Source: Bugulina stolonifera
Taxonomy: Eukaryota > Bryozoa > Gymnolaemata > Cheilostomatida > Bugulidae
Reading direction: 5' to 3'
NCBI GenBank assembly: GCA_935421135.1
Contig: OW285191.1
Span: forward strand, 15,507,700-15,571,699
DNA length: 64,000 nt
Every line of letters starts with the position of its first letter. Position 1 is the stretch's first letter. A program made the position numbers and the translations under genes. The notes beneath the pieces were generated by a model. The model was given only the letters and a program-made list of their open reading frames with translations, made no database searches and was not told the DNA's origin. Shown here piece after piece: positions 43,336 through 56,928 of the stretch.

Positions 43336-45205
43336 CCCATTGGAAAACACAGCTGAGAAACTTTTTCAAAATAAATTTTACAGCTTGTAACACTATTACA
43401 TAAGATGTGTCACAAAGCATGTATAAAATATGTAGGCTAGTCCCAGTTTTATCTTGTATTTGCACTATTTTATGGTTGGGTATATTGAACTCTTGCCACA
43501 ATTTTATTTTGTGGTTATATTACAGCATACATGTACATGTGGGCCTATATACATTGTAGCAGAGACTGTAGTATAGTATTGTGTATATGTATTATGTATA
43601 ATATGTACAATAATAATATTACTTTGTGCTTTGAAATTTTGTCAAGTGAATAGTTGTTTGATTATTAATATTACAGAAACTTCTATGCTGCTTCTATGCT
43701 GCTGTTTCTTTAATTTCCTGCTAGAAGAGTATATTAAACAACATAGTTGTACAACATCTACAAAATATACACTATTAGCTATCCTAAACAAATGATATTC
43801 CTATATCTTTTGCATAGTATTATTCACTAATGTAGCCTACAGTGTGAAAACTAATCCATTCCTACTCATATTGGGAAAAAGTTCAAAATGGCATCTTGCG
43901 TATGTATCGTGTAGGTGAAAGAAGTTTGCCACCAACATCAAATAAATTCTCTCCAACACTGGTTTGCAATGTGACCATAATCCTAATACCTGTTTTGATC
44001 AACTTCTATTGTTATTCTGTATGTTACAGTTGCATATAAATCTACTGACCTATCTTTTGCTACAGGGCATGTACATGTATATAACATATAAAACATTAAC
44101 TACTGTATTTTTAAATAAACTAACCTTTTTATGGTGTGGTATGTCAGCTAAGGTAGACAATTCCTAAAATCTAGATCAGACAAATTTTGCATGGTGCAAA
44201 TCTTGGTGTGGCTCAAATAAATGCACGTTTAATATATTATTTCAACAGCTAAACCCTGTCTCGTAATACAATCTGTATGTAGCCTATAGCATGTATCATT
44301 GTATGACCATACTGCAAATTTCCCCTAGCTGTTGGGTGCTTTAAACATAAATATACATGAAAGTATGCCCATAAGCCAACCTCGTAGACATGTTAATGTA
44401 AACATACATGTGCAGTGTACAAAAGTCTGATATAAAACTTGACAGTTGAGACTTGGAAGGTCGTGTTAATTATGTATATACATATAATTCACTGTTTTGA
44501 CCTGAGCTTGTCTGTCTTCATTTACATAACGTGTAGATTAGATGAGTAGAGGCAGCTAGGTAGGTACAGTCTACTGTATACTTCAAAGATACTTGTACAT
44601 TATATTGGTATGTAGGTATGTAGTTTCTATATAATTTTACATTTTACTTTAGTAGCCCTGTAGCTAAGCCTACCTGGTGCTGAGCGTTTGAAGGAACACA
44701 TGCTACCTTATACATGTAGAAGATTTTGTACTATGCTATTGCTTCAGCAATTTCCCATTTCATTTTCTTTATTTTATGCATTGCCTTGATTGTATTTAGC
44801 AGACAACTGCAATTCAGTTAGTAAAGGAAAGGTACCTAGACTAGCCCCTTCCCACTCAGTCGAGATTAAAAACTTCCGCTACTCCACTAAACATCATACC
44901 AACCGTAGTAACATTCTACATAGGTAAATAGCTCAGTGGTCTCCCAATTAAGCTGAGGCTTACTCTCTTGCTATACAGTTTTCTACAGTAAAGTGTGTTT
45001 AATTAAAAGTTGTCCAGTCCTTTAGCAATCAAGAATTTGGATCAAAGTGAAGTTCCATAACTACATTTACTTACATGGCTTGTACAATATATGGTTAAAA
45101 TTTAATGTGACAGAAATCATCAGCTATAATACATTAAACCTTAATTCAAGCCATGTGCCTCTAAATACATCTGAGCCATCGGTAGAGCATTGAGGGGAAG
45201 CGAAC
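43336..45205. other. Intergenic stretch between MCT-1 and MCT-2
   Basis: Begins with the 3' untranslated region of MCT-1 (AATAAA at 43370-43375). The rest is AT-rich with short TACATG runs and no supportable gene. Confidence 0.5.
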
Positions 45206-48200
45206 ATGTCAGAGAGAGAAGATGAGAAACTTGATGAAAGAGTAGAGAAGTCACACCTGCCTATTGACCGAGGATGGGCATGGGTCATAGCTTTTGGTAC
45301 GTAGACCATTCTCCTGCTAATAAGATCAGATCTGTTATTAGTAGATCAGTACATTACATTTCTTTCTAAAACATCGAATAAGAGTAAGTAATTACCCAGC
45401 GAATAAGAGTAAGTAATTACCCAGCGTGGTGCTTTATTGTATTTATATGGAACTTCTTTACCGTGTACTAGTATTAATTGTAATAATTTGGTTAAAAAAT
45501 TACAGTTAAACAAAGAATATAACTCCATGTTGCAAGCAGTAATTTAAGAACTCCAAGTATTATAGTATACCTTCATGTACCTTCATGTACATTCATGTAC
45601 ACATACATTGTCAAATTTACAGAAAGAACTCACATACTGCAGTTACTATAACATATCTCTTGCCTGCAGGTAGCCTATGCTTTATGCAATGCATAATGTA
45701 AATTTATAGCATATAATTATTATGTATATTATAAATGATACTTTACATGTTTGTTTGTTAATGTAGCTGGTAGTGGACTGTTTGCCTTTGTTGCTGGAAA
45801 TGGTAAAAGTCGTGGCATCATCTTGGTGGAACTAATGGAGATTTATCCAGACGTGTCTGTCACAGCACTGCTATGGATATTCAGTCTGGCTAAACTGTGT
45901 AACAAATGTTCAGGTAGATACCATAGCTCAAGAGTATCTTTATATAGACTGTTTGGTAGGTCTTTACATTCAGTGGTCATTAGCTGCTTACGTGTAATGT
46001 AAAAAGTGTCTTCATGATATTTTGAACCAACTTGAGATGCTATTGAAGTATTGATTGTAATAATGACACAATTTAATGTTGAATTAGAATGATGACAGAC
46101 AAAATTCTCCTAGCAGAGGTTAAAACTGACAATTGTCTTAATGTATGAAACATAAATAGTCGTTCTGTTTTAGGTCCACTATCTGGTCTCATACTAGCTA
46201 AAACGTCCAACAGAACTTTGTCTATGCTCGGAGTTCTGATTATGACATGCAGTCTGGTTATATTTGCATATCTCCCTCGATATGAGTACATGTACCCTGT
46301 TTACGGACTGGCATTTGGTGAGCGTCTTTAGAAACAATACCTGGTAATTAATGTAGGTGTAGGCCTCATGTTCATCTAAATAATGATAAACTGTATACTA
46401 AGAGTCTCTTATTTACATTCTTTTTAAAATCAGTTTACGAGTTCAAGAGAAGCTACACTTCCAGCAATGAATACAATGTAGTATGGTACCAATTTTCTTG
46501 TGTTATGCGTTATACCCAATACTCTGCAGATGAATATTAACGTCACCCTGTTTTCGTTAGACTTTATAATTTTGATTAACATATTGTCTAATTGGATATC
46601 TGATAATAGCCTTATGTTCGCTTGTGACTACCCACAGGTATAGGGAATGGAATGGTAGTGATGTCTGCGTATACAGCATACGTTCCATACTTTGATAAGA
46701 AGAAAGCTCTATCTCTGGGCATAACTACAGGAGGGTCTGGTGTTGGAGGGATGATAGTCCCAATTCTATTAAGAACCTTACTTAACAACTTCAACTTCTC
46801 TGGTGCAATATTGATACTCGGTAAGCTGGTTCTATCAAAACTGTGGCAGCGCACAAATTTTATTCTGTGTAATTTGCAATGATTCCTTTAAACAACTAGG
46901 TATGTGAAATTTATAATGTCTAGTTAACCATGACTTAGCAGATTTATATAGGTGATAAAATAGGACAGTGTTATACTGAGATCAGCAGCTGCATACTTGA
47001 CTATAAATATTTATGTCAAAGTGGAACATTGTGCAAATATTTGCATTCATTCAAATGCACAAGTATCTACATTTTCTAACAACAAGTGTCATAGCTACAA
47101 TGTATGTAACTGGTACATTGTATAATACTTCTTAGGGTCATTTTTAAGGCTAATAAATTGTGTAGGTGTAGAACTCTTTACAGCTGTTGACCTCTTCTAA
47201 AATAAAATGATTGATTTCTTAGGTTTTATGGTGATAGCAGCGAACAGTGCAGCAGGCTAACAGTTGCATTCATGCGTGTACATTCCTTTAAAGTGATCAT
47301 GCACCCTAGGCTTATTATATATCGTTGCGCTCCATTTTTCAAGGCGAATCAACTGATTTTAGGAGTTATCTTTTCAATGGAGCCATTTATCACTAGATTT
47401 AGTAGTAAAATGTGTACGTGAAACATGAGGGTATTCCAGATATAAGTGAATGCTATACAGAAGGAACATAATTACAAAAGTTCTCTATTAACAAACCTAC
47501 ACAAATAACACATTGCATAAATTATGCATCTAGCCTTAGTTCTCATCTCCACACTCTCTGAATTGTATTTTAGCTGGAGTCTGCTTACAGACGCTGGTAC
47601 TAGCCGCCCTTCTCAGACCTATATCGTACTATGAGAAACAGTATATGGTTTCAGATACTTCTTCAGTGTCTACCTCAGACGGGTTGAGAGAAGAACTTAG
47701 CGCCCTACAGGTACTAATAGACTCGTCAGCTTATGAATAAAATACTAGTGAAAACTTGTTAGAAGATACTACCCAGTTTTTATCACAAAGTGGTCTCGAA
47801 GTAGTGGATTTTTATCCATCCATTAAATAGTTTGTCTCAGCACATGTAGCCAGGCGTTATGCTACAAGGTTGCTATTCTTTACTTAGTTATAATTGAATC
47901 CATTCAGATTGGCTGCTAGTAGTTTCAAACCACACTCACACTCCACTCGATGTAACGTTGGTTTCAAATTTTCAGTTTAATACATTCCCTATTTAATTTT
48001 TCTATCATAGGAGATAGTTATATAGAAAATATGCTAGATATGATCTATACTGCATTCAGCTTGACTAGTAATACCAAACTCTGGTCTTCGTTGCACCTTT
48101 AGAGCAAACTTCATGAAGTGGAGACAGAGGACACACTAAAGCTGGGCTCTGTAGCCAAAACATTTCTCTCAGCACCTACTCTCCAACATTCCTCACATGC

Positions 48201-49913
48201 AGAAAAACGCCTGAGCCTTAGTAGCAGCATCCATAGCCTCTCTCGACAACAACTTGCACATGAAAATGATTTTGGAGGCTCGGCTGTCGAGTTGGAAACT
48301 GATTCACACTCTACAGAAGCTGAAGAATCACTACAACGTGAAGTCGACACTGAAAATGTGTCATTTTGCAGCAAATTAGGAAGACTTTTCACTCCTAAAT
48401 CCCTTCTCATAGATTTTGCAATACTGTGCTACTCCTCAGGGACAGCTGCCACATATCAGTCAATCCCTCCTCTTGCAAAGGAGCAAGGTAGGATAATATC
48501 AAACTCAGTGCCACTTTTGCAGCACTGTTCAACAGGCAATGCATGTAGGGTAATGTCCACACACTGAGCACCTGTTGAGAGAATCTGTTGAAATGAATAT
48601 TTTCTGGATGAGATGGTTTTATTGCAAATAAGGTAATAGTGAATTAAATGAGAATTCCTAAGTATGGTAAAACCTTAGTCTACATGGTGTGCTGAGCTAA
48701 AGCAATGGCCGTATATGGACAAGCAAGCATTAGCTCTCCTGTTGCAAAAAAAGATGTTTTTATTGTCTTAAGCTTCCGCTCACAAAATTGATTCCCCAGG
48801 ATTATTGCAATCATTATTTCTGTGTGTAGGTATTAGCAAAGATCTTGTAGCCACACTGCTAACAGCTGTCGGATGTTTAGAAATATTTGCAAAGGTAGGG
48901 AATGGTTTGCTGGCTGACAAGAAGTGCATGTCTGTCTGCATGCAGGTGGCCATCTACATGACCATAAACGGTGTGTGTGCCATTCTCTGCGGTCTTATTC
49001 CTGGGGTAGCAGGTAAGATAAATACAATCATGACTTTAATTACATGTGTTACAAAATGCTGATGCATTTATACATTGCAATTTGTTACAATATGGCGGTG
49101 TGTTATATTACATGTGTCACAATATGGTGATCTACTACTCTACGTGTTGTGTTACTGTTACACATCTCTGACATTAGGCTGGGCATGGAGCCTACTAGTC
49201 TAAGCCAATCAATAAGTAGAGTTTACTTTAGAGTTAGTAGCAAGGAGGCCTCGAAAGGCTGACCGATCTGAATGACAGTTTTTCCAGACTTTCTCACTAC
49301 CAGTGCACTAAACTAAACTCTACCTACTGACCGGTTTAGACCAATATAACATAATTATATCATAGCCTGTGCTATAAATATATCATAGCCTGTGCTATAA
49401 ATATATCATAGCCTGTGCTATAAATATCTGGAATGTAGCCTACAATGTGTATTATCTACACCATATTTATCATCATTGTCTTCTTATGACAGGGATAGTT
49501 ATAATGCTAATCTCAATGACGACTGTTGGTACGACTGTATTTATGTTGATGCCACTGGCACTAGGAGAGTTGGTGGGAAATAAGCGGCTCAAGAAGGCTC
49601 TGGCCATCAACTTTGTTTACCAAGGTTTAGCCTCAATCATCACAACGTTCGGTACAGGTATATGACAGCCCATATTTAACGTACTACTCCTTTGCAGAAG
49701 TCAGTCTAGAACATTATGTGTGACTTTGACGCATGTTTATGTGACACCTTTGTAAATTATTTATGCCCACTATTTGAATTTTTTGTTACAGGAAGTATAT
49801 ATGAGCATACAGGAAGCTGGAGGAACGTCTTCTTTTTTATTGGTGGTTTCATTCTTCTAGCCGGCATGATTATGTCGATTGCTGCATTTATTGTACACCG
49901 GAGGAGAAACTAA
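45206..49913 (+). CDS. MCT-2: SLC16-type (monocarboxylate transporter-like) MFS protein
   Basis: Nine exons: 45206-45296, 45767-45913, 46174-46317, 46638-46820, 47574-47710, 48103-48487, 48830-49012, 49493-49657 and 49792-49913. The product is 518 residues. Exons 2, 3, 4, 7 and 8 have exactly the same lengths as in MCT-1 and MCT-3 (147, 144, 183, 183 and 165 nt). Signatures: IDRGWAWV at the end of exon 1 and YFDKKKALSLGI followed by GSGVGG in exon 4. The central loop (exons 5-6) is long and Ser/Glu-rich. In TM8 the acidic/basic pair is E380 and K384, so Lys replaces the Arg of the other two copies, which could alter substrate or proton coupling (inference). It ends in a basic tail HRRRN. A polyadenylation signal AATAAA is at 50461-50466. 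Expected location: plasma membrane, 12 TM segments. Confidence 0.9.
45374..45425 (+). repeat. 25-bp direct duplication
   Basis: AATAAGAGTAAGTAATTACC followed by CAGCG occurs twice in tandem in MCT-2 intron 1. Confidence 0.9.
49361..49428 (+). repeat. 21-bp tandem repeat, three copies
   Basis: Tandem copies of ATCATAGCCTGTGCTATAAAT in MCT-2 intron 7, upstream of exon 8. Confidence 0.88.
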
Positions 49914-50934
49914 ATCAATATCATCATCATAGCGAATATTCTTCATCAGATGGGGCTACTCGGTGCTTGTCTGTGGAGATCTGCGCTGCCTATACTACTA
50001 TCAGATTGTTCCTTCAAATCCCTAGATTATCACCAAGTTAATGCTGATGAGACATTGTGTTAAATGTTTAAGAGAAACAATGTAGTTTATAGGCTATAGA
50101 TTTACTGTTCACGACACAACTGTAGTAGCACTACAGAAGTCACATGACTGTTGATATTCACAAAGACAAATTTAAAAAATTATTGTTGGAAACTTCACAC
50201 AAATATAGTGATTTATAAAAAGAGTAATGTACTGTATGTAAGTTAGTAAACACAGCTATGTAGGTTAAAACATCTACAAAACGTATTTTATCAAGAGGAA
50301 ATTTTCCGACTTCTAGATGCTAGAGATTTAAACATTCATTGTTTCTAGCTGCCTTACTCTTCTTGTTTCAGAGGCAACAAAATCTCCAATTTTCTGTCTT
50401 AATTTTGTGTAAGCAGAGAATACTAGCCTGTATCATATTTGCCTTTGTTGTCATGCCAATAATAAAAGATACTGATCATTAAATAGTGCACGCAATTATA
50501 TTTTTAACTCTAGTTTTGGCAGGTGGTGAGGGACATGGTAACCTATGGTTGCCATGAAGTGCTGCCTGGCGACTGCCACCGCATCCCAGCCACGACTTTT
50601 CATTATTTCATAATCTTAATAACATTATCTTCCTTTTTGGCAAGAAATTTTAGTAAATCCAAATCTGATCCTTTAAAAGGGGTACTGTAAACACCCTCAC
50701 TTGCTAAGACCAGAGTGGGTAAAGGAAGCCTGTGGCCCCACGGTAACAAGGGTATCAACTTGGTAGCATGTTACACAAACTAATTAAACTCATTGTGGAA
50801 ATTTAAGATTAATGAGCAAATTCACACACGAGACGCACACGAGACGCACACGAGACGCACACGAGACGCATGTTCTCATTATTACTTATTTTTAGTACTT
50901 TTAAATACAGAACTCGAGCTATTGAGGAAAGAAG
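49914..50934. other. Intergenic stretch between MCT-2 and MCT-3
   Basis: Holds the MCT-2 3' untranslated region with AATAAA at 50461, a relic of a Polinton end at 49968-49999, and about four to five tandem copies of ACACGAGACGC at 50826-50870. No gene is seen. Confidence 0.6.
49968..49999 (-). mobile_element. Relic matching the terminus of the Polinton-like element
   Basis: These 32 nt match the outer end of the right TIR (TGTCTGTG.AGATCTGC.CTG.CTATACTACT) with three substitutions, in the same orientation, and stop at the same terminal base. Sequence further inward does not match, so only a stub of a related element, or a target-derived motif, remains 55 bp after the MCT-2 stop codon. Confidence 0.6.
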
Positions 50935-53900
50935 ATGACCAGATCTCCACATAGACAGCATGATGTGCCAATTGATAGAGGATGGGCGTGGGTCATCACT
51001 ATAGGTATGGCGCTGAGAAATATATTATTATTCTGGTGTTGATGCATAATAAATAATTTTTACCAGAAAATGTAATATGCCACATTAAATTGAGACTAAA
51101 TAGAAGTATGGTGTATTGTAAGGTCAACTAAACTCTCTTGCATTGTATAATATGAATAATACATTCAAAATGCTTATTTTGCTTTCAGTGGCCTAGTTTA
51201 CCTAATCTGTACACACACCCTTCTACCACATCCCCCTTATCTATTGTATGTAGGTATTTGATTAGTTATATTTTTACTACTCTCTTTCCTTTTCTTTTAG
51301 TTAGTTGTGTTTTGTTTGCATTCTCCTCTGGAACTGAAAAATGTCGAGGAATAATGTTAGTAGAGTTAATAGAGCGATTCCCAGATGTTCCAGTGACCTC
51401 TCTACTCTGGATATTCACTCTACATAAGCTGATATCTAAGTGTTCAGGTAAATACATGTAGTTAGAGGTCTTGCTAACCTGAGCCACTCACTGTACAACG
51501 TAGAATAGCTGCTTCTAGAATTTTTTATTCATTTTTTCCACAACCGCTACAGTATTGCTATACAACTCAAATCAATTCTAATTCCAGATTTCTGAGGTTG
51601 CAAATTCATAAAGAAAACATAATTCAGGCAAATGCATGTATTATAAACAAGTACATGTAGGTTTAAAATTACAGTATAACTAAAATTACCTGTTCTGGTG
51701 TTATTCCAGAGTTTAAAATCCATTTGCTATTATTACTCTTACAATAGCAGCATAAATGCGAACTTGTTTTTTCAGGGACCGCCGTCTTGTTCAATTGCTA
51801 CCTCACTGTTTGAATCTCTGTCATTGTGTAATATTGTGGTGAAACAGCCTCTGTGGTAATGGCCCCTAGGCCAGCCACACTAACATTATAATAGCTGACA
51901 TTAATTACCTATTCTTATCCATGCATTGTTATCCATATTCATCTATGCACTCATTATTATCTTATATACTGCATGTCTTATATACATATGTACTAGCAAT
52001 CAAGCCTTGGGATTACGTTCTATTGCAGCTTGGTTTTTCCCACATTTATAGACTTATTTAGTAATTGTCTGTTCTTACTTGATTGTGAATTATTAGAGTC
52101 TTTTTGCCATTTTATATAGTACCTTCGTGGCCGACCTTATAGATTTAGCTCATAATTATATACAACATGTTTCTCCTTATTGTAAGCACATTTTGTGCAA
52201 AGGCCGACCTTTTATGTGGCCGAGTCGGGCGGAACCAGACATATTGTTGCGTCAGTTCCGGAGCCGACCCCATGTCGGATAGCCGACACCATGTCGGGCT
52301 CTTTTGGCCGGAAGTTTGTTATGTATATAAGGCAGTGCATTTTGTGTTGTAATTCAGTTGTTGATTGCGCTTGAATAAAGCAACATCTCCTAACTCAACC
52401 TACAGAGGCTTACTCTTTAGGCGGGTAACTCCACCTGAGAATCCTTTGGATTCAGTACGGCTTGAGTTCACCTCATCCTAGGCTAAGCACATCTCTATCC
52501 ACCCCTTAGGCTTAGGCCGATCCCGGGTTCTAATGAACCTAGCGTCGGACTTAGGTTCTCAAGGTTAGACATTCTTTCTCTACACTCCCTCGGAGTATAA
52601 ACTCTACATGACCTACGTCGGTCCTGAGCTCCAATGAGTCTCGGCATCGGCCTACGTCTGATATAATCTACAATCTACACTATAAAGAGCACCCATAACT
52701 GTTCACTCTTTTATGTAATGAGCAGAAGGTATACTTGGTCGGCCTCTACCACCTTCCAAGCCCTTCACATACTTGTAGCCCACGGCTCTCGTATGCAATA
52801 GTACTCAAAAACATTACAATATCAGTGTTTTCCTATCCATAGGACCAATTAACGGCTTAATCCTGGCCAAGACGTCTCATAGATTTATTGCCATGACTGG
52901 AGTACTACTTATTTCCACAAGTTTATTCATCTTTGGCTATCTTCCAAGATATGAGTATATGTACCCTGTATATGGTATAGGATTTGGTAAGTACTGTCTA
53001 CACTCTACATGTATGCTATACCTACTGCAGTTGGTAAACTTATCAGCAGAAACAGGGTTTCATTAAGTTGTACCAGACAAGAATTTGTGTTTTTTTCAAA
53101 TACCTAAAAAGTCCCATGAGACTACATCAACAGCTCACACCAATAAACACAACCAGTTTATTATTTAATTGTGGCGAATAATGCGCAAATCCAGTGAATA
53201 ATAATATTCCACAAAGAAAGAATTCAGACACAATCATTTAGCAGGCCTACAAGACATTCTATTTTAGCTATATTCTATTGAGTATGTATCTAATTCATAT
53301 AAGAGGTGATGGCAGCTAATATGGTGGTGTTCAATTGGCTTATATACAATGCATGGTTGAAAGCTCAGTCCCCATTACTTTATTAAATTTACAAATTTAT
53401 TATCATGCAGTATGTACATGTACATGTATATAGTGAATAATTTGTGAGTATGAATACACATCAAGGTCACTGAAGTGTCATGCATGTTAACAGTACATGA
53501 ATCTCTTCAATCTACAGGACCCGGTGTGGGAATGATATCTTTATGTGCGTACACAGCCTCAGCACCATATTTCAATAAGAAGAAATCTCTAGCCATTGGC
53601 ATCTCTACCTCTGGCTCTGGACTGGGTCTTTTGTTAGTCCCTCCAATATTGAGGTCCCTTCTGGATAACTTCTCTTTCCAAGAGGCATTTGTATTATTCT
53701 GTAAGTTTTTCTTTTTTTTGCATTAACTTTGATAACATTCACTACCAGTGAACTAAACATTGTACACCTAAGCTACTAAACACACGCAACATCTAACTTT
53801 CTGCCAAGTTGCAAAATAGCTGATTGCTTCTGGGAGAAATTCAATTGGAGTGATGTTGTATTTCTCAAATATGTGTTACAATTTATAAACCATATTCATT

Positions 53901-56252
53901 TTATATTCAGGAGACATTTTCTCATTTCACTGTAGTATTTATTCCTGGAGTCTCTCATTGCTAGTTAGTTTCGCAGTCACATGGTCAGGTTATCCGAATC
54001 GAAATTCTAACTCATTGGTGGAAAGGCCATGATTATGATTTTGTAAGCAAGGAAAGACAACTCTGCATTGCTTAACAAATTTCATTCAAATTAAATGTCA
54101 AGACAACTTTCTTATATAATTATGCTGCTAATACAATTTCACATAATTTCTGTAGATTTAAAATTTCAAGCATTTTATAACTAATAAATTGACATAACCA
54201 ATAGTTTTGAAGATGTTAATGTAAAAGAACACATACATTACTGTAGCAGGAATCTGCCTCCAAACTATAGTGTTAGCTGCTTTGTATAGACCAATCTCCT
54301 ATTACACAAGATATGGAAGAGGAGCTAGAAAAGGAGATAAGATGCCTCTTGCAGACTCGGTAAGTGAAAGATGACAAATTAGTGGAGAAGTTTGGAAATC
54401 AGACTGATATACAAGCAGAACATTATCCCACTGTACTGCTCAAGACTACTTATTTCAATCTTTTCTAGAACGTGTGTAAAAATAATGACGTTACAAAACC
54501 TGCTCTTACGGTTCATCTGCTAGTCCTATGAAGTTGCTAATTGCACAACTAATAGATTAGAGTTAACACTACATAATTTTACAAGGAAGTTCCAGGGCAG
54601 TCCCCGTTCTAATGCCACTAGTCTCATTACTCAATTTACGAACCTTGTACAACATGTGAATTAGCTCTGCATGTTATTACAATAGTGTATATTAAAAATC
54701 GACATTACTAGAAGCTAATAGGTGACCCACAGTGTACAAATTTGTATGCTGTGGGTCACCAACTAACTTCCAGTAATGTCGATTTTTATACTATTGCAAC
54801 ATTATAATTCAGGTAAAGGATTGCAACAAAAACATTGAGGAATTAGATGGCGAGTTAGAAGAAAGAGAGGACGCCTCTGTCAACCAGAATGTGCCAAGTG
54901 AAAAATGCACAGTTGAAGAGCGTTTGTCTGATTCAGCCAATAATACGGCATGCAGTCTGACATGTGAGGAGCTACAATGCAACCCAGAGAAAGGGGAGGA
55001 ACAAGTAGACAATGAATGTTTAGAAGAAGAGACTCACAAGAATTCCTTCAACTGGAGACTAGCTTGTTCCCCACAGTCAGTGGTGATGGGAATCTGCTTT
55101 TTCTCGTTTAGTTCTGGGATTCTGACTGCATACCAGTGTCTACCACCGTTGGCTAAATATAAAGGTTAACTGTTTCACTGTAAATATTACAAGCAAAAAC
55201 ATTTTAATTCAACCTGCAATTTACAATTCACTTTTTGTCTGCTAGGGAAAAAGTTTTTTGGCATTTGTAAAACTTTTGCATTCAAAGTAACTTATATTAC
55301 GTTAGAGAAGCTCTTAGGTAAATGAGAAGCAATTAACTTTTGTAGGCGTGAGCAAAGAGATGATGGCTTTGCTGCTTTCCGTAGGAGGAGGACTTGAAAT
55401 TCCTGCTAGATTGGGTATGGGGTGGCTGGCTGATAAAAGATACATCACCCCATCTGCTCAGATGGCTGTGAACATGTGCTTTGTGGCAACAGGTGCCCTG
55501 CTCTGCGCTGTACTACCTGGAAAATATGGTAGGTAAATTAATTTCATAACGCAAGATGGAGTAGGATGTAAAGTCTAAAGGCAGATACCGTTAGGCAGTG
55601 ACCAGTCAATTCATTAAGAGAAGACTACAGCGGGATACATGTTCACATAGAGTTTCCATAGCACAATCATGCACTATATTACAACAGGTGTCCCGATTAT
55701 GGCTATAAGTCTCTCATCAATGGGTGCTTCTGCATTCTCTGCTTTACCTGCTGTTATCAGTGACCTAATGGGGAAGGAAAACGTAGCCAGTGCTCTTTCC
55801 ATCAACTTTTTCTATGAAGGCTTATCTGCTATCTTCTCGACATTCATTTCAGGTATGCAGGCTTCGATATGTAGCTACTACATTATATTATTATGTTGTA
55901 ATATATGTAGAGAGAAAGGTCTACTTAATATATCTTACTAGATTTTTACATTAAATACGGTGACTGTAAGCTTTAAACCAATGAGTAACTTGGTTTAGTT
56001 TGATTGGATAACAGTGAACTTCAATTGCATTTCAGTTTTCTATGTAGAAAGTGCTAACATGCTACAATTTAAACTACTGCAGGTGGCATCTATGATCTGA
56101 CCGGCCAATGGGAACACGTCTTCCTCTTCACTAGCAGCTGCTTCTACTTCTCCGCCATCATTATGATCGGCATCACTATTAAATCATACCGGAATTTGAG
56201 ACAAGCACAGCTTATGGAGAGCCCAGATACAGTAGAAATGAAATTAGAATAG
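50935..56252 (+). CDS. MCT-3: SLC16-type (monocarboxylate transporter-like) MFS protein
   Basis: Nine exons: 50935-51004, 51301-51447, 52843-52986, 53518-53700, 54247-54359, 54813-55164, 55346-55528, 55688-55852 and 56083-56252. All junction phases match and the product is 508 residues. Exon 1 ends PIDRGWAWV; exon 4 holds YFNKKKSLAIGI followed by SGSGLG. The acidic/basic TM8 pair is E354 and R358. The loop encoded by exons 5-6 is very acidic and differs from those of the other two copies, as is usual for this family. For exon 5 the acceptor at 54246 is chosen because the next AG, three bases on, would create a stop at the junction. The C-terminal tail after TM12 is longer than in its neighbours. 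A solo LTR sits in intron 2 and a hairpin MITE in intron 5. Confidence 0.9.
51835..52818 (+). mobile_element. Solo LTR, copy 2 (about 1.0 kb)
   Basis: Same family as 18476-19476: starts TGTGGTGAAACAG, ends ACATTACA and is flanked by ATAT on both sides. It has a TATATAAGG box (about 52324) and AATAAA (about 52374). It sits in intron 2 of MCT-3, ending 24 bp before the exon 3 acceptor site, in sense orientation. Confidence 0.78.
54680..54797. mobile_element. Hairpin MITE in MCT-3 intron 5
   Basis: A nearly complete palindrome of about 118 bp: outer arms CAATAG...AAAAATCGACATTACT and inner arms GGTGACCCACAG, with a short central spacer. It ends 16 bp before exon 6, so a hairpin would sit against the branch point and polypyrimidine region of that acceptor. 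Confidence 0.75.
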
Positions 56253-56928
56253 GGTTTTGCCACTGGTACGTTTACATCGATATAAAACCAGTATATTGCA
56301 CTTTTTGTATGCAATGTACAACCAGGATATTGAACGATACCATGTATATGACAGTATGTGCAATTTACCATACCCCATTGTCTCCATAGCCTCTGTATAC
56401 ATTTTTCTGTAAGGCTATTATGATATCAAATAATAATATATTTTAGTTGTGTTTTGCATGTTTAATTTTAATTTGACGAGGTGTTGTTAACAACAAAATA
56501 TTCTTTCAAATACACTATCAGGCAAAACTTGATGATGTAAGTTTGCTATACCAACATTTAAATGGTTTAGCTAATGCCTACGTGTATTTTTACAACAAAT
56601 AGTGAAAATTTCTGGATTGTGGATAGTTGAGAGGTAGGTATGTAATATAAAAATGATTTCATGCAGTATCGTTTTACTGTGGATTGTAGTGTACATGTAA
56701 TCATAATTGTTCATAGATATACATGTAGTATGGTAATGGCATAAAATATTATAAACATGCATTACTTCAATTGTAAACAGGCATGCTATATACACTTTTT
56801 ATTTTGTACATTCATGTAGCAGTAATCTTTTGCCCAAATTTAGCACATGGGGTTGATCGAAATTTTAGTCTGCTCATTCTCATCTGGCATTTAAGCAGCA
56901 CCACGTGAGCAGTGACATACATAATTTA

